A stretch of DNA of 8,281 nt from NCBI GenBank assembly GCA_041178225.1, contig JBEGVV010000226.1, forward strand, positions 1-8,281, read 5' to 3'. A program made the position numbers and the translations under genes. The DNA is from CAIOSQ01 sp041178225 (GTDB lineage Bacteria > Pseudomonadota > Alphaproteobacteria > CACIAM-22H2). The notes under the pieces were generated by a model that did not search any database, had not been told where the DNA came from, and saw only the letters and a list, made by a program, of their open reading frames with translations. Of the stretch, positions 1-6,703 are shown in pieces (position 1 is the first letter of the stretch; the number at the start of each line of letters is the position of its first letter).

Positions 1-587
1 CCGTCGGTGGCGAGCGACAGCGCGAGCAGGAGCGGCGCGGCGACGGCAGCCATCCACGCCGCGACGCCCACCGGGTCGGCGCCGCCGGCGCGGCGCAGGA
101 TGTAGTTGCCGATCCCGCCGGCGAGCGACCCCGACATCACCATCGCGATCGCCGCCACCGGCATGGGCGAGCCGCGCTCGAGCATGAGCAGCACCAGGCC
201 CGCGAGCGCGAAGCCGAAGCCGACGAGCTTGCGCGGCGTCAGCCGCTCGCCGAGCAGCCCCCAGGCGAGGGCAAGCGTGAAGAAGCTCTGGGTGTGCGCC
301 AGCAGCGCCGCGACGCCGGGAGGCACGCCATGCGCCATCCCGAAGAAGATCCCGACATGCTGGCCGACGCCGATGACGAGGCCGAGCGCGAGGATGGTGC
401 GCCATCCGACCCGCGGGAACGGGACCACGAGCACGAACAGCGCGGAGACGACGAAGCGCATCGCCGCGAAGAGCATGGGCGGCGTGTCGCGCAGCGCCAC
501 CTCGGTCACGATGAAGGCGCCGGCCCAGACGCTCGTGGCGAAGAGCGCCATCGCGAGGTCCGCGGGCCGCATGCGCGACGCCGTCAT
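1..587 (-). CDS. EamA/DMT-family membrane transporter, 3' end cut by window edge
   Basis: This is an inner-membrane carrier of the drug/metabolite transporter superfamily, a group that moves amino acids, metabolites or related small molecules; the substrate cannot be read from sequence. About 195 codons are present, starting at the ATG at 587 and running off the left edge. The first EamA repeat covers roughly residues 10-137. It has alternating hydrophobic segments and the family's end-of-repeat pattern: a QSFFTLALAW helix, LLGERLT, then KLVGFGFALAGLVLLM. The second repeat begins near residue 143 (PVAAIAMVMSGSLAGGIGNYILRR) and is incomplete. Full-length members have about 290-300 residues, so roughly 100 are missing. 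The start lies 22 nt past the amidase stop with only a weak ribosome site, so translation is probably coupled to the amidase. An alternative ATG five codons in (572) is possible. It is probably the third gene of the minus-strand operon. Family assignment is firm, substrate unknown. Confidence 0.88.
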   Translation of the reverse strand, partial: MTASRMRPADLAMALFATSVWAGAFIVTEVALRDTPPMLFAAMRFVVSALFVLVVPFPRVGWRTILALGLVIGVGQHVGIFFGMAHGVPPGVAALLAHTQSFFTLALAWGLLGERLTPRKLVGFGFALAGLVLLMLERGSPMPVAAIAMVMSGSLAGGIGNYILRRAGGADPVGVAAWMAAVAAPLLLALSLATD

Positions 588-609
588 GGCGCCGCGGCCA
601 GCCCGGGCC

Positions 610-1902
610 TCACGCCGGCCTGACCGCCGAGATGCCGAGCGCGCGCGCGGCCCAGGCCGTGGTCGCGAGCAGCGCCTCGTCGTCGCCGAAGCGCCCGACC
701 AGCTGGACGCCAAGCGGCAGCCCGCCCGGCCCGGTCGCGTAGGGCGAGGTCGTGCAGGGCACGCGCAGCAGCGACCAGAAGCCGTTGAACACCGGGTCGC
801 CGGTGAAGGCGAGGCCCCTTGGCGCCTCGCCCGCGGCGGCGGGAACGACGAAGGCGTCGTCCTCGCCGAAGGCCTCGTCGAGGAAGACCCGCGCGCGGTC
901 GCCGTAGCGCAGCGCCTCGGCGTAGCGCCGCTCGTTGCGCTGGCCCAGCTCGACGAAGCCGCGCAGGTGGGCGCTCAGCCTCGAGGGCATCTCGCGCGCG
1001 TAGCGGGCGAATGCACGGCTGGCCTCGACAGAGATGACGACGCGGTGCATGTCGCGCGCCTCGGCGAACCACGCGGGCAGCCGGCGGCGCGCCACGCGCG
1101 CGCCCGCCTTCTCCGCCTCGCGCACGAAGGCGTCGCAGGCGCGGCGCATGCCCGGGGTGGCGGCGGAGTCGTAGGGCGTGGCGAGGCGCACGAGGCGCGG
1201 GCGCTCCGGCGCCCTCGCGCGGCGATGGCCGCGCAGCAGGACGGGCGCCAGCACCTCCAGGTCGGCCGCCTCGCGCGAGAACCAGCCGACCGTGTCGAGC
1301 GAGCGGCCCAGCTCGTGCACGCCATGCGTCTCCGTCCGGCCCCAGGACGACTTGAAGGCGAAGACGCCGCAGAAGGATCCCGGCCGGATCACGGACCCGC
1401 CCGTCTGCGTGCCGAGCGCGAGCGGGACGAAGCCCGCGGCGACCGCGGCGGCCGAGCCGCTGGAGGATCCGCCCGGCGTGTGGCGCAGCCCATGCGGGTT
1501 GCGCGCCGCGCTGGGATGCATGTTGGCGAACTCGGTGGTCGCGCACTTGCCGAGGATCACCGCCCCGGCCTCGCGCAGGCGATGGACCGCGTGCGCGTCG
1601 TGCGCGGGCACGTGGCCCGGGAAGACGCGCGAGCCGTACTCCGTGCCAAGGCCGGCGGTGTCGATGATGTCCTTGACGCCGACCGGCAGGCCCTCGAGGG
1701 GCCGGCGGCGGGCGCGGCGCGCGTCGCTCGCCCGCGCGACGCGGCGCGCCGCCGGGTCGAGTCGCACGAAGGAGCGCACCGCGCCATCGCCCGCGGCGAT
1801 CGCCGCGAGGCAGGCGGAGACGAGGTCGGACGAGGCGAAGCGGCCGCGGGCCATGCCCGCGAGCATCGCGCGGGCGGGCAGCCAGGCGAGGTCAGACGCC
1901 AT
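610..1902 (-). CDS. Amidase-signature (AS) family hydrolase
   Basis: This is a 430-residue cytoplasmic amidase of the Ser-cisSer-Lys class, which hydrolyses a carboxamide or related C-N bond to an acid plus ammonia or amine. The catalytic lysine is K77 in GLPVGVKD. The glycine/serine signature GGSSSGSAAAVAAG starts at residue 144, giving cis-serine S146, and the nucleophile is S170 in GTQTGGSVIRP. The 24-residue gap between the two serines matches characterised members such as FAAH. A typical AS C-terminus follows (TGDPVFNGFWSLLRVP, then GLPLGVQLVGRFGDDEALL). The length is slightly below the usual 450-500 residues, but no motif is missing. The ATG at 1902 lies inside the end of the upstream deacylase gene (11-nt overlap), with an AGGCG ribosome site just before it, so the two are probably translationally coupled. 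The related GatA subunit is unlikely because no gatB or gatC partner is present. The substrate is unknown; an amide released by, or fed to, the neighbouring deacylase is an inference. Confidence 0.93.
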   Translation of the reverse strand: MASDLAWLPARAMLAGMARGRFASSDLVSACLAAIAAGDGAVRSFVRLDPAARRVARASDARRARRRPLEGLPVGVKDIIDTAGLGTEYGSRVFPGHVPAHDAHAVHRLREAGAVILGKCATTEFANMHPSAARNPHGLRHTPGGSSSGSAAAVAAGFVPLALGTQTGGSVIRPGSFCGVFAFKSSWGRTETHGVHELGRSLDTVGWFSREAADLEVLAPVLLRGHRRARAPERPRLVRLATPYDSAATPGMRRACDAFVREAEKAGARVARRRLPAWFAEARDMHRVVISVEASRAFARYAREMPSRLSAHLRGFVELGQRNERRYAEALRYGDRARVFLDEAFGEDDAFVVPAAAGEAPRGLAFTGDPVFNGFWSLLRVPCTTSPYATGPGGLPLGVQLVGRFGDDEALLATTAWAARALGISAVRPA

Positions 1903-2887
1903 CGATCGCCTGGTGGGCGACGCAGTCGCCCCGCTCGACGCGCGCCGGGTGGCGCTGGCAGATCACGAGCCCGTCGCGCTTGAAGAAGCAGGGCGTCGCC
2001 TCGCGGCCGGGATCGTCGACGAAATGGACATGGCCGCAGAGGTCGCCGGCCTTGACCCAGTCGCCGAGGTCGGTCGCGGGCTCGAACAGGCCGGGCGCCG
2101 GCGCGTGCACGTGGTAGTCGATGCCCGGCACGTTCATGTAGCGGGTCTTCGGCGCGGGCGCGGTGGGACCGTCCCAGATGCCCATGTGCTTGAGCAGGCG
2201 CCAGAGCCCGTCCTCCACGTTGCGCAGCATCCTGCGGTTCACGCTGCCGCCGCCGCCGAACTCGCCCGCGATCTGCACCAGGCCGCGCGCGATCGCCGCG
2301 CCGGGCGAGTAGCGCGGGTCCGCGTGCTTCCACACCACCGAGTACTCGGTGCCGAAGGCCGTGAGCGCGTCGAGCGAGCGGCGGTTGAGCGCCGCGTCGG
2401 GGCCCTCGTTCGTGCTGCCGAAGGGGATGTAGGCCAGCGACGAGCCACCCGAGTGCAGGTCGGCGAAGAGGTCCGCCATCGGGAAGACGACGCTGTCGAT
2501 GTAGTGGGCGATCTCCTGCGTGACGCCGCGCTCGGGATCGCCGGGGAAGGAGCGGTTGAGGTTGCCGCCGTCGATCGGGGACACGCGCGCGCCGGCGATG
2601 GCCGCGGGCAGGTTCGCGGCCGGCATGACGATCACGCGGCCCTGGATGCGCGCCGGGTCCAGCGCGCGGACCATCTTGCACAGCGCGATCTGCCCCTCGT
2701 ACTCGTCGCCGTGGTTGCCCGCCATCAGGAAGGCCGTCGGGCCGGTGCCGTTCTTCACCACCGCCATCGGGATCGCGATCATCCCGTAGGCGGAGCGGGT
2801 CACCGAATGGGGCAGGTTCACCCAGCCGACCTGCTTGCCCGCCTTCTCGAAGTCGATGTCGCTCCAGATGCGCGTCCTGACGTTCAT
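1892..2887 (-). CDS. Succinylglutamate desuccinylase/aspartoacylase-family zinc deacylase (M14-like, DoeB-like)
   Basis: This is a 331-residue cytoplasmic zinc hydrolase of the AstE/AspA group, which removes an acyl group from the nitrogen of an N-acyl amino acid or similar compound. The metal site is visible: H59 and E62 in AGNHGDEYEGQ and H145 in FADLHSGG. Substrate-binding N111/R112 lie in GGNLNRSFPGDP, and the likely catalytic glutamate is E209 in AGEFGGGGSVN. The C-terminal part (about residues 255-331) is the small beta domain typical of the group. The Gly-rich EFGGGG stretch and length resemble N-acetyl-diaminobutyrate deacetylase DoeB, but no ectoine-pathway partner such as DoeA or EutD is in the window, so that symbol is not assigned. 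The ATG at 2887 is preferred over upstream in-frame starts (up to 2980) because a GGGGAGGG ribosome site sits 4 nt before it, while the upstream extension lacks family similarity. It is the first gene of the minus-strand operon, overlapping the amidase and diverging from a DMT gene. Confidence 0.92.
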   Translation of the reverse strand: MNVRTRIWSDIDFEKAGKQVGWVNLPHSVTRSAYGMIAIPMAVVKNGTGPTAFLMAGNHGDEYEGQIALCKMVRALDPARIQGRVIVMPAANLPAAIAGARVSPIDGGNLNRSFPGDPERGVTQEIAHYIDSVVFPMADLFADLHSGGSSLAYIPFGSTNEGPDAALNRRSLDALTAFGTEYSVVWKHADPRYSPGAAIARGLVQIAGEFGGGGSVNRRMLRNVEDGLWRLLKHMGIWDGPTAPAPKTRYMNVPGIDYHVHAPAPGLFEPATDLGDWVKAGDLCGHVHFVDDPGREATPCFFKRDGLVICQRHPARVERGDCVAHQAIDGV

Positions 2888-2891
2888 GCAA

Positions 2892-2899
2892 CCCTCCCC
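2892..2899 (-). promoter_or_regulatory. Ribosome binding site fixing the deacylase start
   Basis: The minus strand reads GGGGAGGG followed by TTGC and the ATG at 2887. This is the only strong Shine-Dalgarno match near the possible starts of the frame. It supports a 331-residue protein rather than versions up to 31 residues longer. Confidence 0.65.
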
Positions 2900-2964
2900 T
2901 GCCGCGATGCGCGCTATCATTGGACCCGCGACGCCGCTCCGCAAGCGATGATCGGCACGCGCCT

Positions 2965-2972
2965 GGGGAGGG
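2965..2972 (+). promoter_or_regulatory. Ribosome binding site fixing a TTG start for the DMT gene
   Basis: GGGGAGGG lies 7 nt before TTG at 2980, an ideal spacing. The earlier in-frame TTG at 2920 has no comparable site and would add 20 charged, non-conserved residues. The next ATG (3019-3021) would remove 13 residues up to the edge of the first membrane helix and has no purine-rich leader. Confidence 0.6.
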
Positions 2973-2979
2973 CGCCGCA

Positions 2980-3879
2980 TTGGCTCACAGCGATCATCCG
3001 GCGCGCGGCGTCCTCGTCATGATGGGCGCGCAGGCGATCTTCGGGATCACCGACGCGATCCAGAAGCTGGCCATGGAGACCGTGCCGGAGATGATCGTGG
3101 TGTGGAGCCGCTTCGCGCTCTTCGCCGTCTTCTTCCTGCCCGTGGTCGCCATGCGGCCGGCGCATCTCGCCGCCACGCCGGAGCGGACGCTCCTGGTCCT
3201 GCGCGGCTGCTGCTTCCTCGGCGCGACCTGCTTCATGGCCGGCGCGCTGGCGCGGCTGCCGCTCGCGACCGCGACGACGCTGATGTTCGTCGGGCCCTTC
3301 ATCGTGACCGCGATGTCCGCGCTCATCCTGCGCGAGGCCGTGGGCTGGCGGCGCTGGTCGGCGATCGCGGTCGGCTTCCTCGGCATGCTCGTGGTGGTGC
3401 GTCCCGGCGCGGGCGGCGACGCGGTCGGCTGGCCGGCGCTGCTCGTGCTCGGCTCGACGATCTGCTGGTCGCTCGGCGTCATCGCGACGCGCGTCGTCGG
3501 CGCGCGCTCGGAGGCGACGACGATGCTGGTCTGGCAGACCATCGCCGGCTTCGCGCTGTCGGCGCCCTTCGCCCTGCTCGCCTGGCGCACGCCCGACGCG
3601 CGCGAGGCCGGGCTGCTGCTGCTCAATGGCTGCCTCAACCTCGCCGGCCAGTGGATGGTCGTGCGCGCCCTGCAGCTCGCGCCGGTCTCCGCCGTGGCGC
3701 CGCTCACCTACACCGTCATCGTCTGGGCGACGCTGCTCGGCTGGAGCATGTTCGGGACCCTGCCCGACCGCTGGACCCTCGCGGGCGCGGCCATCATCAT
3801 CCTGTCGGGCCTCTATGTCTGGTGGCGCGAGCGCGCCAGGGCGCGCGCCGCCGCCGCGGCCGCTGCCGCCGAGGGATGA
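2980..3879 (+). CDS. EamA/DMT-family membrane transporter, complete
   Basis: This is a 299-residue inner-membrane carrier of the drug/metabolite transporter superfamily with two EamA repeats and about ten membrane helices. The first repeat spans residues 10-140: GVLVMMGAQAIFGITDAIQK as helix 1, then MIVVWSRFALFAVFFLPVVA, ATTLMFVGPFIVTAMSALIL, the LREAVGWRRW loop and AIAVGFLGMLVVVRPG. The second runs from 150 to 282 and ends PLTYTVIVWATLLGW, FGTLPDRWTLAGAAIIILSGLYVWWRE. A basic, alanine-rich tail (RARARA then a run of Ala) follows the last helix, consistent with a cytoplasmic C-terminus. The start is TTG, chosen for the strong ribosome site at 2965-2972. It is the first gene of a plus-strand pair with the M81 gene (61-nt gap) and diverges from the deacylase. 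It is not closely similar by eye to the DMT gene at the left edge, so the two are not a recent duplication. Substrate and direction of transport are unknown. Confidence 0.9.
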   Translation: MAHSDHPARGVLVMMGAQAIFGITDAIQKLAMETVPEMIVVWSRFALFAVFFLPVVAMRPAHLAATPERTLLVLRGCCFLGATCFMAGALARLPLATATTLMFVGPFIVTAMSALILREAVGWRRWSAIAVGFLGMLVVVRPGAGGDAVGWPALLVLGSTICWSLGVIATRVVGARSEATTMLVWQTIAGFALSAPFALLAWRTPDAREAGLLLLNGCLNLAGQWMVVRALQLAPVSAVAPLTYTVIVWATLLGWSMFGTLPDRWTLAGAAIIILSGLYVWWRERARARAAAAAAAAEG

Positions 3880-3940
3880 CTCGCGCGGCGCGGCGCGCTT
3901 AAATCCGCGCGGTTCCACCGAGGGGAAGGGAAAGACCGAC

Positions 3941-5410
3941 ATGCGCCTGTTCGCAGCGACGATCGCCACGGAGACCTACACGTTCTCGCCGATGGCGACC
4001 TGCATCGACGACTACAAGCAGGGCGTCTACCTGCGCCCCGGCGAGCACCCGAGCGACACGCCGCTGATGTGCACCGCGCCGCTCTTCGTCGCGCGCCGCC
4101 GCGCCGCGAAGGAGGGCTTCACGCTGGTCGAGGGCAGCTGCTTCGCCGCCAGCCCGTCGGGCACCACGGTGCGCGCCGACTACGAGGCGATGCGCGACGA
4201 GATCCTGGCGCAGTGCAAGGCCGCGATGCCGCTCGACGGCGTCCTGCTGGGGCTGCACGGCGCCATGGTGGCGCAGGGCTACGACGACGTCGAAGGCGAC
4301 GTCATCGAGCGCGTGCGCGCCATCGTCGGGCCGAAATGCGTGATCGGCGTCGAGCTCGACCCGCATTGCCACCTCACGCTCAAGCGCGTGAAGGGCTCGG
4401 ACATCATCATCCTCTACAAGGAATTCCCGCACACCGACGTGGTGGAGAGGGCGGAGGAGGTCCTCGACCTCGTGCTGCGGACGATCCGCGGGCAGGTCAA
4501 GCCTGTGATGTCGGTCTACGACTGCCGCCAGATCGGCAGCTACCCGACCACCGAGCCGCTGATGCGCGCCTTCGTCGACCGCATGAGCGCGATGGAGGGC
4601 AAGGACGGCGTGCTCTCGGTCTCGATCGGGCATTGCTTCCCCTACGCGGACGTGGCCGAGCTCACCGGGCGCATCCTCGTGATCACCGACGGCGACAAGA
4701 AGAAGGCCGACGCGCTCGCCACCGAGATCGGGCGCGAGTTCGTCTCGATGCGCGGCAAGACCGCGCCCGCCTACCACGGCATCGAGGACGGGATCACCGC
4801 GGCGCTGGAGTTCAACGACGCGCCCGTGGTCATGGCCGACCCGGCGGACAACGCCGGCGGCGGCGCGCCGTCGGACAACACCACGATCCTGCGCAGGCTC
4901 ATCGAGAGGAAGGTGGAGAGCGCCTGCCTCGGGCCGGTCTGGGACCCGATCGCGGTGAAGCTCTGCTTCGCGGCCGGCCTCGGCGCGGAGTTCCCGCTGC
5001 GCTTCGGCGGCAAGATCGCCCAGAGCTCGGGCCTCCCGGTGGATGCGATCGTGAAGGTGGTCGGCCTGAAGCGCGACTGCTGGCAGAGCTTCGGGCCGAC
5101 GCAGGTGCCGCTGGGCGACTGCGCCGCCATCAAGGTCGGCGGCATCGAGGTCGTGCTGATCGCCAACCGCACCCAGGCGCTCGGCCTCGAGCTCTTCCGC
5201 AACGTCGGCATCGAGCCGACCGAGCGGAAGATCGTCGCCGTCAAGTCGACCAACCACTTCCGCGCGGCCTTCGGGCCGATCGCGAAGAAGGTGATGTACA
5301 TCGACTCCGACGGCCCGCTCAGCCGCGACTATCGCAAGATCCCCTACACCAAGGTGCAGCGCCCGATCTGGCCGCTGGACGAGAAGACCGAGCCCGGCCT
5401 CGTGTTCTGA
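3941..5410 (+). CDS. M81-family metallohydrolase (MlrC / microcystinase C-like)
   Basis: This is a 489-residue protein of the M81 family, named after MlrC, which cleaves the linearised microcystin tetrapeptide in sphingomonads. Most members are of unknown substrate and lie in catabolic loci. The N-terminal metal-binding domain (about residues 1-290) contains TETYTFSP near the start (E11), LLGLHGAM (H106), ELDPHCHLT (D140, H142) and YKEFPHTD (H164). The spacing of these His/Asp residues (34, 2 and 22) agrees, as I recall it, with the metal and active-site residues proposed for MlrC. The C-terminal domain starts with the hallmark MADPADNAGGGAPSDNT (residues 298-314) and continues through KVGGIEVVLIANRTQ to VKSTNHFRAAFGPIA. 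Length is normal. The ATG at 3941 is preceded by the purine run AGGGGAAGGGAAAG. It is probably co-transcribed with the DMT gene upstream and ends at a convergent hairpin. The role is probably hydrolysis of an amide or peptide bond in an imported compound. Family is firm; substrate is not. Confidence 0.94.
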   Translation: MRLFAATIATETYTFSPMATCIDDYKQGVYLRPGEHPSDTPLMCTAPLFVARRRAAKEGFTLVEGSCFAASPSGTTVRADYEAMRDEILAQCKAAMPLDGVLLGLHGAMVAQGYDDVEGDVIERVRAIVGPKCVIGVELDPHCHLTLKRVKGSDIIILYKEFPHTDVVERAEEVLDLVLRTIRGQVKPVMSVYDCRQIGSYPTTEPLMRAFVDRMSAMEGKDGVLSVSIGHCFPYADVAELTGRILVITDGDKKKADALATEIGREFVSMRGKTAPAYHGIEDGITAALEFNDAPVVMADPADNAGGGAPSDNTTILRRLIERKVESACLGPVWDPIAVKLCFAAGLGAEFPLRFGGKIAQSSGLPVDAIVKVVGLKRDCWQSFGPTQVPLGDCAAIKVGGIEVVLIANRTQALGLELFRNVGIEPTERKIVAVKSTNHFRAAFGPIAKKVMYIDSDGPLSRDYRKIPYTKVQRPIWPLDEKTEPGLVF

Positions 5411-5419
5411 ACGACGGCC

Positions 5420-5449
5420 CCTCCCCGCGCCCTGGCCGGCGCGGGGAGG
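5420..5449. terminator. Perfect 12-bp GC hairpin between convergent genes (probable bidirectional terminator)
   Basis: The arms 5420-5431 (CCTCCCCGCGCC) and 5438-5449 (GGCGCGGGGAGG) are perfectly complementary around a 6-nt loop, CTGGCC. It begins 10 nt after the M81 stop and lies just past the dehydrogenase stop on the other strand, the expected place for a shared terminator. Neither side has a T-run, so this is not a classical intrinsic terminator. It may act as an RNA 3'-end stabiliser or work with Rho. Confidence 0.6.
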
Positions 5450-5466
5450 ATCGCCTCAGGCGATCC
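5448..5466. repeat. Second hairpin, 8-bp stem with the dehydrogenase stop codon as loop
   Basis: GGATCGCC (5448-5455) and GGCGATCC (5459-5466) form a perfect inverted repeat around the trinucleotide TCA, which on the minus strand is the TGA stop of the dehydrogenase. The right arm encodes the last two residues (Ile-Ala) plus 2 nt of the preceding Trp codon. Two bases (5448-5449) are shared with the neighbouring 12-bp hairpin, so the two stems cannot both be fully formed in one RNA. Confidence 0.55.
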
Positions 5467-6484
5467 AGCCGGCCTGGCGCGGGTGCGAGAGGACCTGCGG
5501 GTTGACCAGGTGGTCGGGCCGCGCGCGCCGCGCGAAGGCGGCGGCCGAACGGAACGATCCCTCCGCGAGCGAGCGGTTGCATTCGTCGGTGTGGCAGAGC
5601 GCGTGCGGCGACACGATCACGTTGTCGAGCTTCAGGATCGGGTTGTCGACCGGCGTCGGCTCGACCTCGAACACGTCCATCGCGGCGCCGGCGATGCGCT
5701 TCTCGGCCAGGGCGCGATGCAGCGCCGCCTCCTGCACCACGGGCCCGCGCGCCGCGCTGACCAGGTAGGCCGAGGGCTTCATCAGGCCGAGCGCCCTCTC
5801 CCCGACGATGCCACGCGTGGCGTCATTCAGCAGGACGTTGGTGACCAGGAAGTCGGACTCGCGGAAGAGCGTGTCGAAGTCGACGAGCGTGACGCCGAGC
5901 CCGGCGACGTCCTCCTGCTTCACGTAGGGGTCGTGCGCGATGAAGCGCATGTCGAGCGGCCGCGCGATGCGGAACAGCTCGCGGCCGATGTTGCCGATGC
6001 CCAGAGAGCCCAGCGTGCGCCCGACGAGGCCCGTGCCGTAGTGGCTGCGCTGCTCGCCCCAGCGCCCCTCGCGCACCAGGCGGTCCTTGGTCGGCAGCTT
6101 GTGCGCGAGCGCCAGCACGAAGGTGAGCTGCGTGGTCGCCATCGGCCGGCGCACGGCGTTGGGGTTGTTGGTCAGCAGCACGCCAGCCGCGGTCAGCGCC
6201 CCGACGTCGCGCGTGTCGTAGCCAGCGCCGAAGCCCGCGAGGAGCCTGAGGCGCAGGTCGGGCCGGCCGAGGGCCTCGGGGCCGATGCCCTCCGACACGG
6301 CGCAGATCACGTCGTAGCGCGCGCAGTGCTCGGCGGTCAGGCGCTTCGGCTGGTCGGGCAGGTATTCCCACTCGAGGCCCGGGGCCGAATCGAGGATGCC
6401 CAGCGCCTGCGCGTCGAAGAAGGTGCGACCGTCCTCGAGCAGCGCCGTGCGCGCGACGCCCACGCGAAGCTTCCCTGAAACCAT
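5456..6484 (-). CDS. NAD-dependent D-isomer-specific 2-hydroxyacid dehydrogenase
   Basis: This is a 342-residue cytoplasmic oxidoreductase interconverting a 2-keto acid and a D-2-hydroxyacid (or acting as a phosphoglycerate/glyoxylate-type reductase). The Rossmann domain has GIGNIG (residues 162-167) followed by an acidic residue after beta-2 (D185 in IAHDPY), which favours NAD over NADP. The catalytic triad is complete: R246 in SAARGPVV, E275 in DVFEVEP and H294 in VSPHALCH. Spacings of 29 and 19 match the family. The segment NNPNAVRRPMATTQ (106-119) is the variant substrate-domain hinge of a subgroup common in proteobacterial catabolic loci. The ATG at 6484 is chosen because GGGGAGAGGG lies immediately before it; an in-frame ATG at 6508 lacks a ribosome site. 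The frame stays open far upstream, but that part is antisense to the binding-protein gene and has no family similarity. The gene stands alone, convergent with the M81 gene and divergent from the binding-protein gene. The exact substrate cannot be inferred. Confidence 0.93.
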   Translation of the reverse strand: MVSGKLRVGVARTALLEDGRTFFDAQALGILDSAPGLEWEYLPDQPKRLTAEHCARYDVICAVSEGIGPEALGRPDLRLRLLAGFGAGYDTRDVGALTAAGVLLTNNPNAVRRPMATTQLTFVLALAHKLPTKDRLVREGRWGEQRSHYGTGLVGRTLGSLGIGNIGRELFRIARPLDMRFIAHDPYVKQEDVAGLGVTLVDFDTLFRESDFLVTNVLLNDATRGIVGERALGLMKPSAYLVSAARGPVVQEAALHRALAEKRIAGAAMDVFEVEPTPVDNPILKLDNVIVSPHALCHTDECNRSLAEGSFRSAAAFARRARPDHLVNPQVLSHPRQAGWIA

Positions 6485-6703
6485 GGCCCTCTCCCCGGAT
6501 TCCACCATTGCGGCGCGCAGGATAACGCTTCGCGCCCGGCGTGGCCCGCGCCGTCTCGCGTACCGCCGGGCGAACAGCCCGTCGACAGGCGTCGCGATCC
6601 GTGGTTCCTTCGATCGCAGCGGCGACCGGGGCCGTCCCGACGGGGATCGGGGTGGCATGCCGGGAGCGCCGGGGATCCAGGGTTCCACCAGGGAGGTGCA
6701 TCC
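6485..6703. promoter_or_regulatory. 219-bp divergent intergenic region
   Basis: This region lies between the dehydrogenase (minus) and the binding-protein gene (plus) and should hold both promoters. I could not find a convincing -35/-10 pair on either strand. Visible elements are the 8-bp palindrome GGCATGCC at 6654-6661, a short inverted repeat with arms CCGTC/GACGG at 6632-6643, and GGTTCCACCA at 6681-6690 just before the binding-protein ribosome site, with a near match GGATTCCACCA at 6497-6507 near the dehydrogenase start. No small gene with a credible ribosome site was seen. Confidence 0.4.

Larger units (their letters stand above)
2888..2979. promoter_or_regulatory. Divergent intergenic control region with a candidate minus-strand promoter
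   Basis: This 92-bp gap separates the deacylase operon (minus) from the DMT/M81 operon (plus), so both promoters should lie in or near it. On the minus strand a weak sigma70-like pair can be read: TTGCGG (complement of 2939-2944), a 17-nt spacer, then AATGAT (complement of 2916-2921), which would start transcription about 20 nt before the deacylase ATG. On the plus strand TATCAT at 2915-2920 resembles a -10 box, but no good -35 box lies at the right distance. Both genes use the same GGGGAGGG ribosome site, so the gap is bracketed by an 8-bp inverted repeat (2892-2899 and 2965-2972). The promoter assignment is tentative. Confidence 0.3.

Noticed and set aside
106..1983. Plus-strand open frame of 625 codons
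   Set aside because: It lies opposite the DMT and amidase genes, is Arg/Ala-rich without domains, and has no ribosome site. It is the antisense shadow of the minus-strand genes.
1892..2887. Assignment of the deacylase as ectoine-degradation DoeB or arginine-catabolic AstE
   Set aside because: Motifs fit the superfamily, but no ectoine or arginine succinyltransferase pathway partner is in the window, so a specific symbol would be guesswork.
3840..3873. GC-rich triplet run encoding an alanine tract at the DMT C-terminus
   Set aside because: It is in frame, ends at a normal stop and is a common low-complexity tail in high-GC genomes, not a distinct repeat element.
3882..3911. Possible hairpin between the DMT and M81 genes (7-bp arms CGCGCGG/CCGCGCG, 16-nt loop)
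   Set aside because: The sequence is a simple CG-rich run with several alternative pairings and no T-run, so it is not reliable as a terminator or attenuator.
3899..5257. Minus-strand open frame opposite the M81 gene
   Set aside because: Composition is shadow-like (Asp/His/Arg/Ala/Leu mix) with no recognisable motif, whereas the plus strand carries all M81 signatures.
3941..5410. Assignment of the M81 gene as a true microcystin-degrading mlrC
   Set aside because: No mlrA, mlrB or mlrD gene is nearby, and most M81 proteins are not microcystinases.
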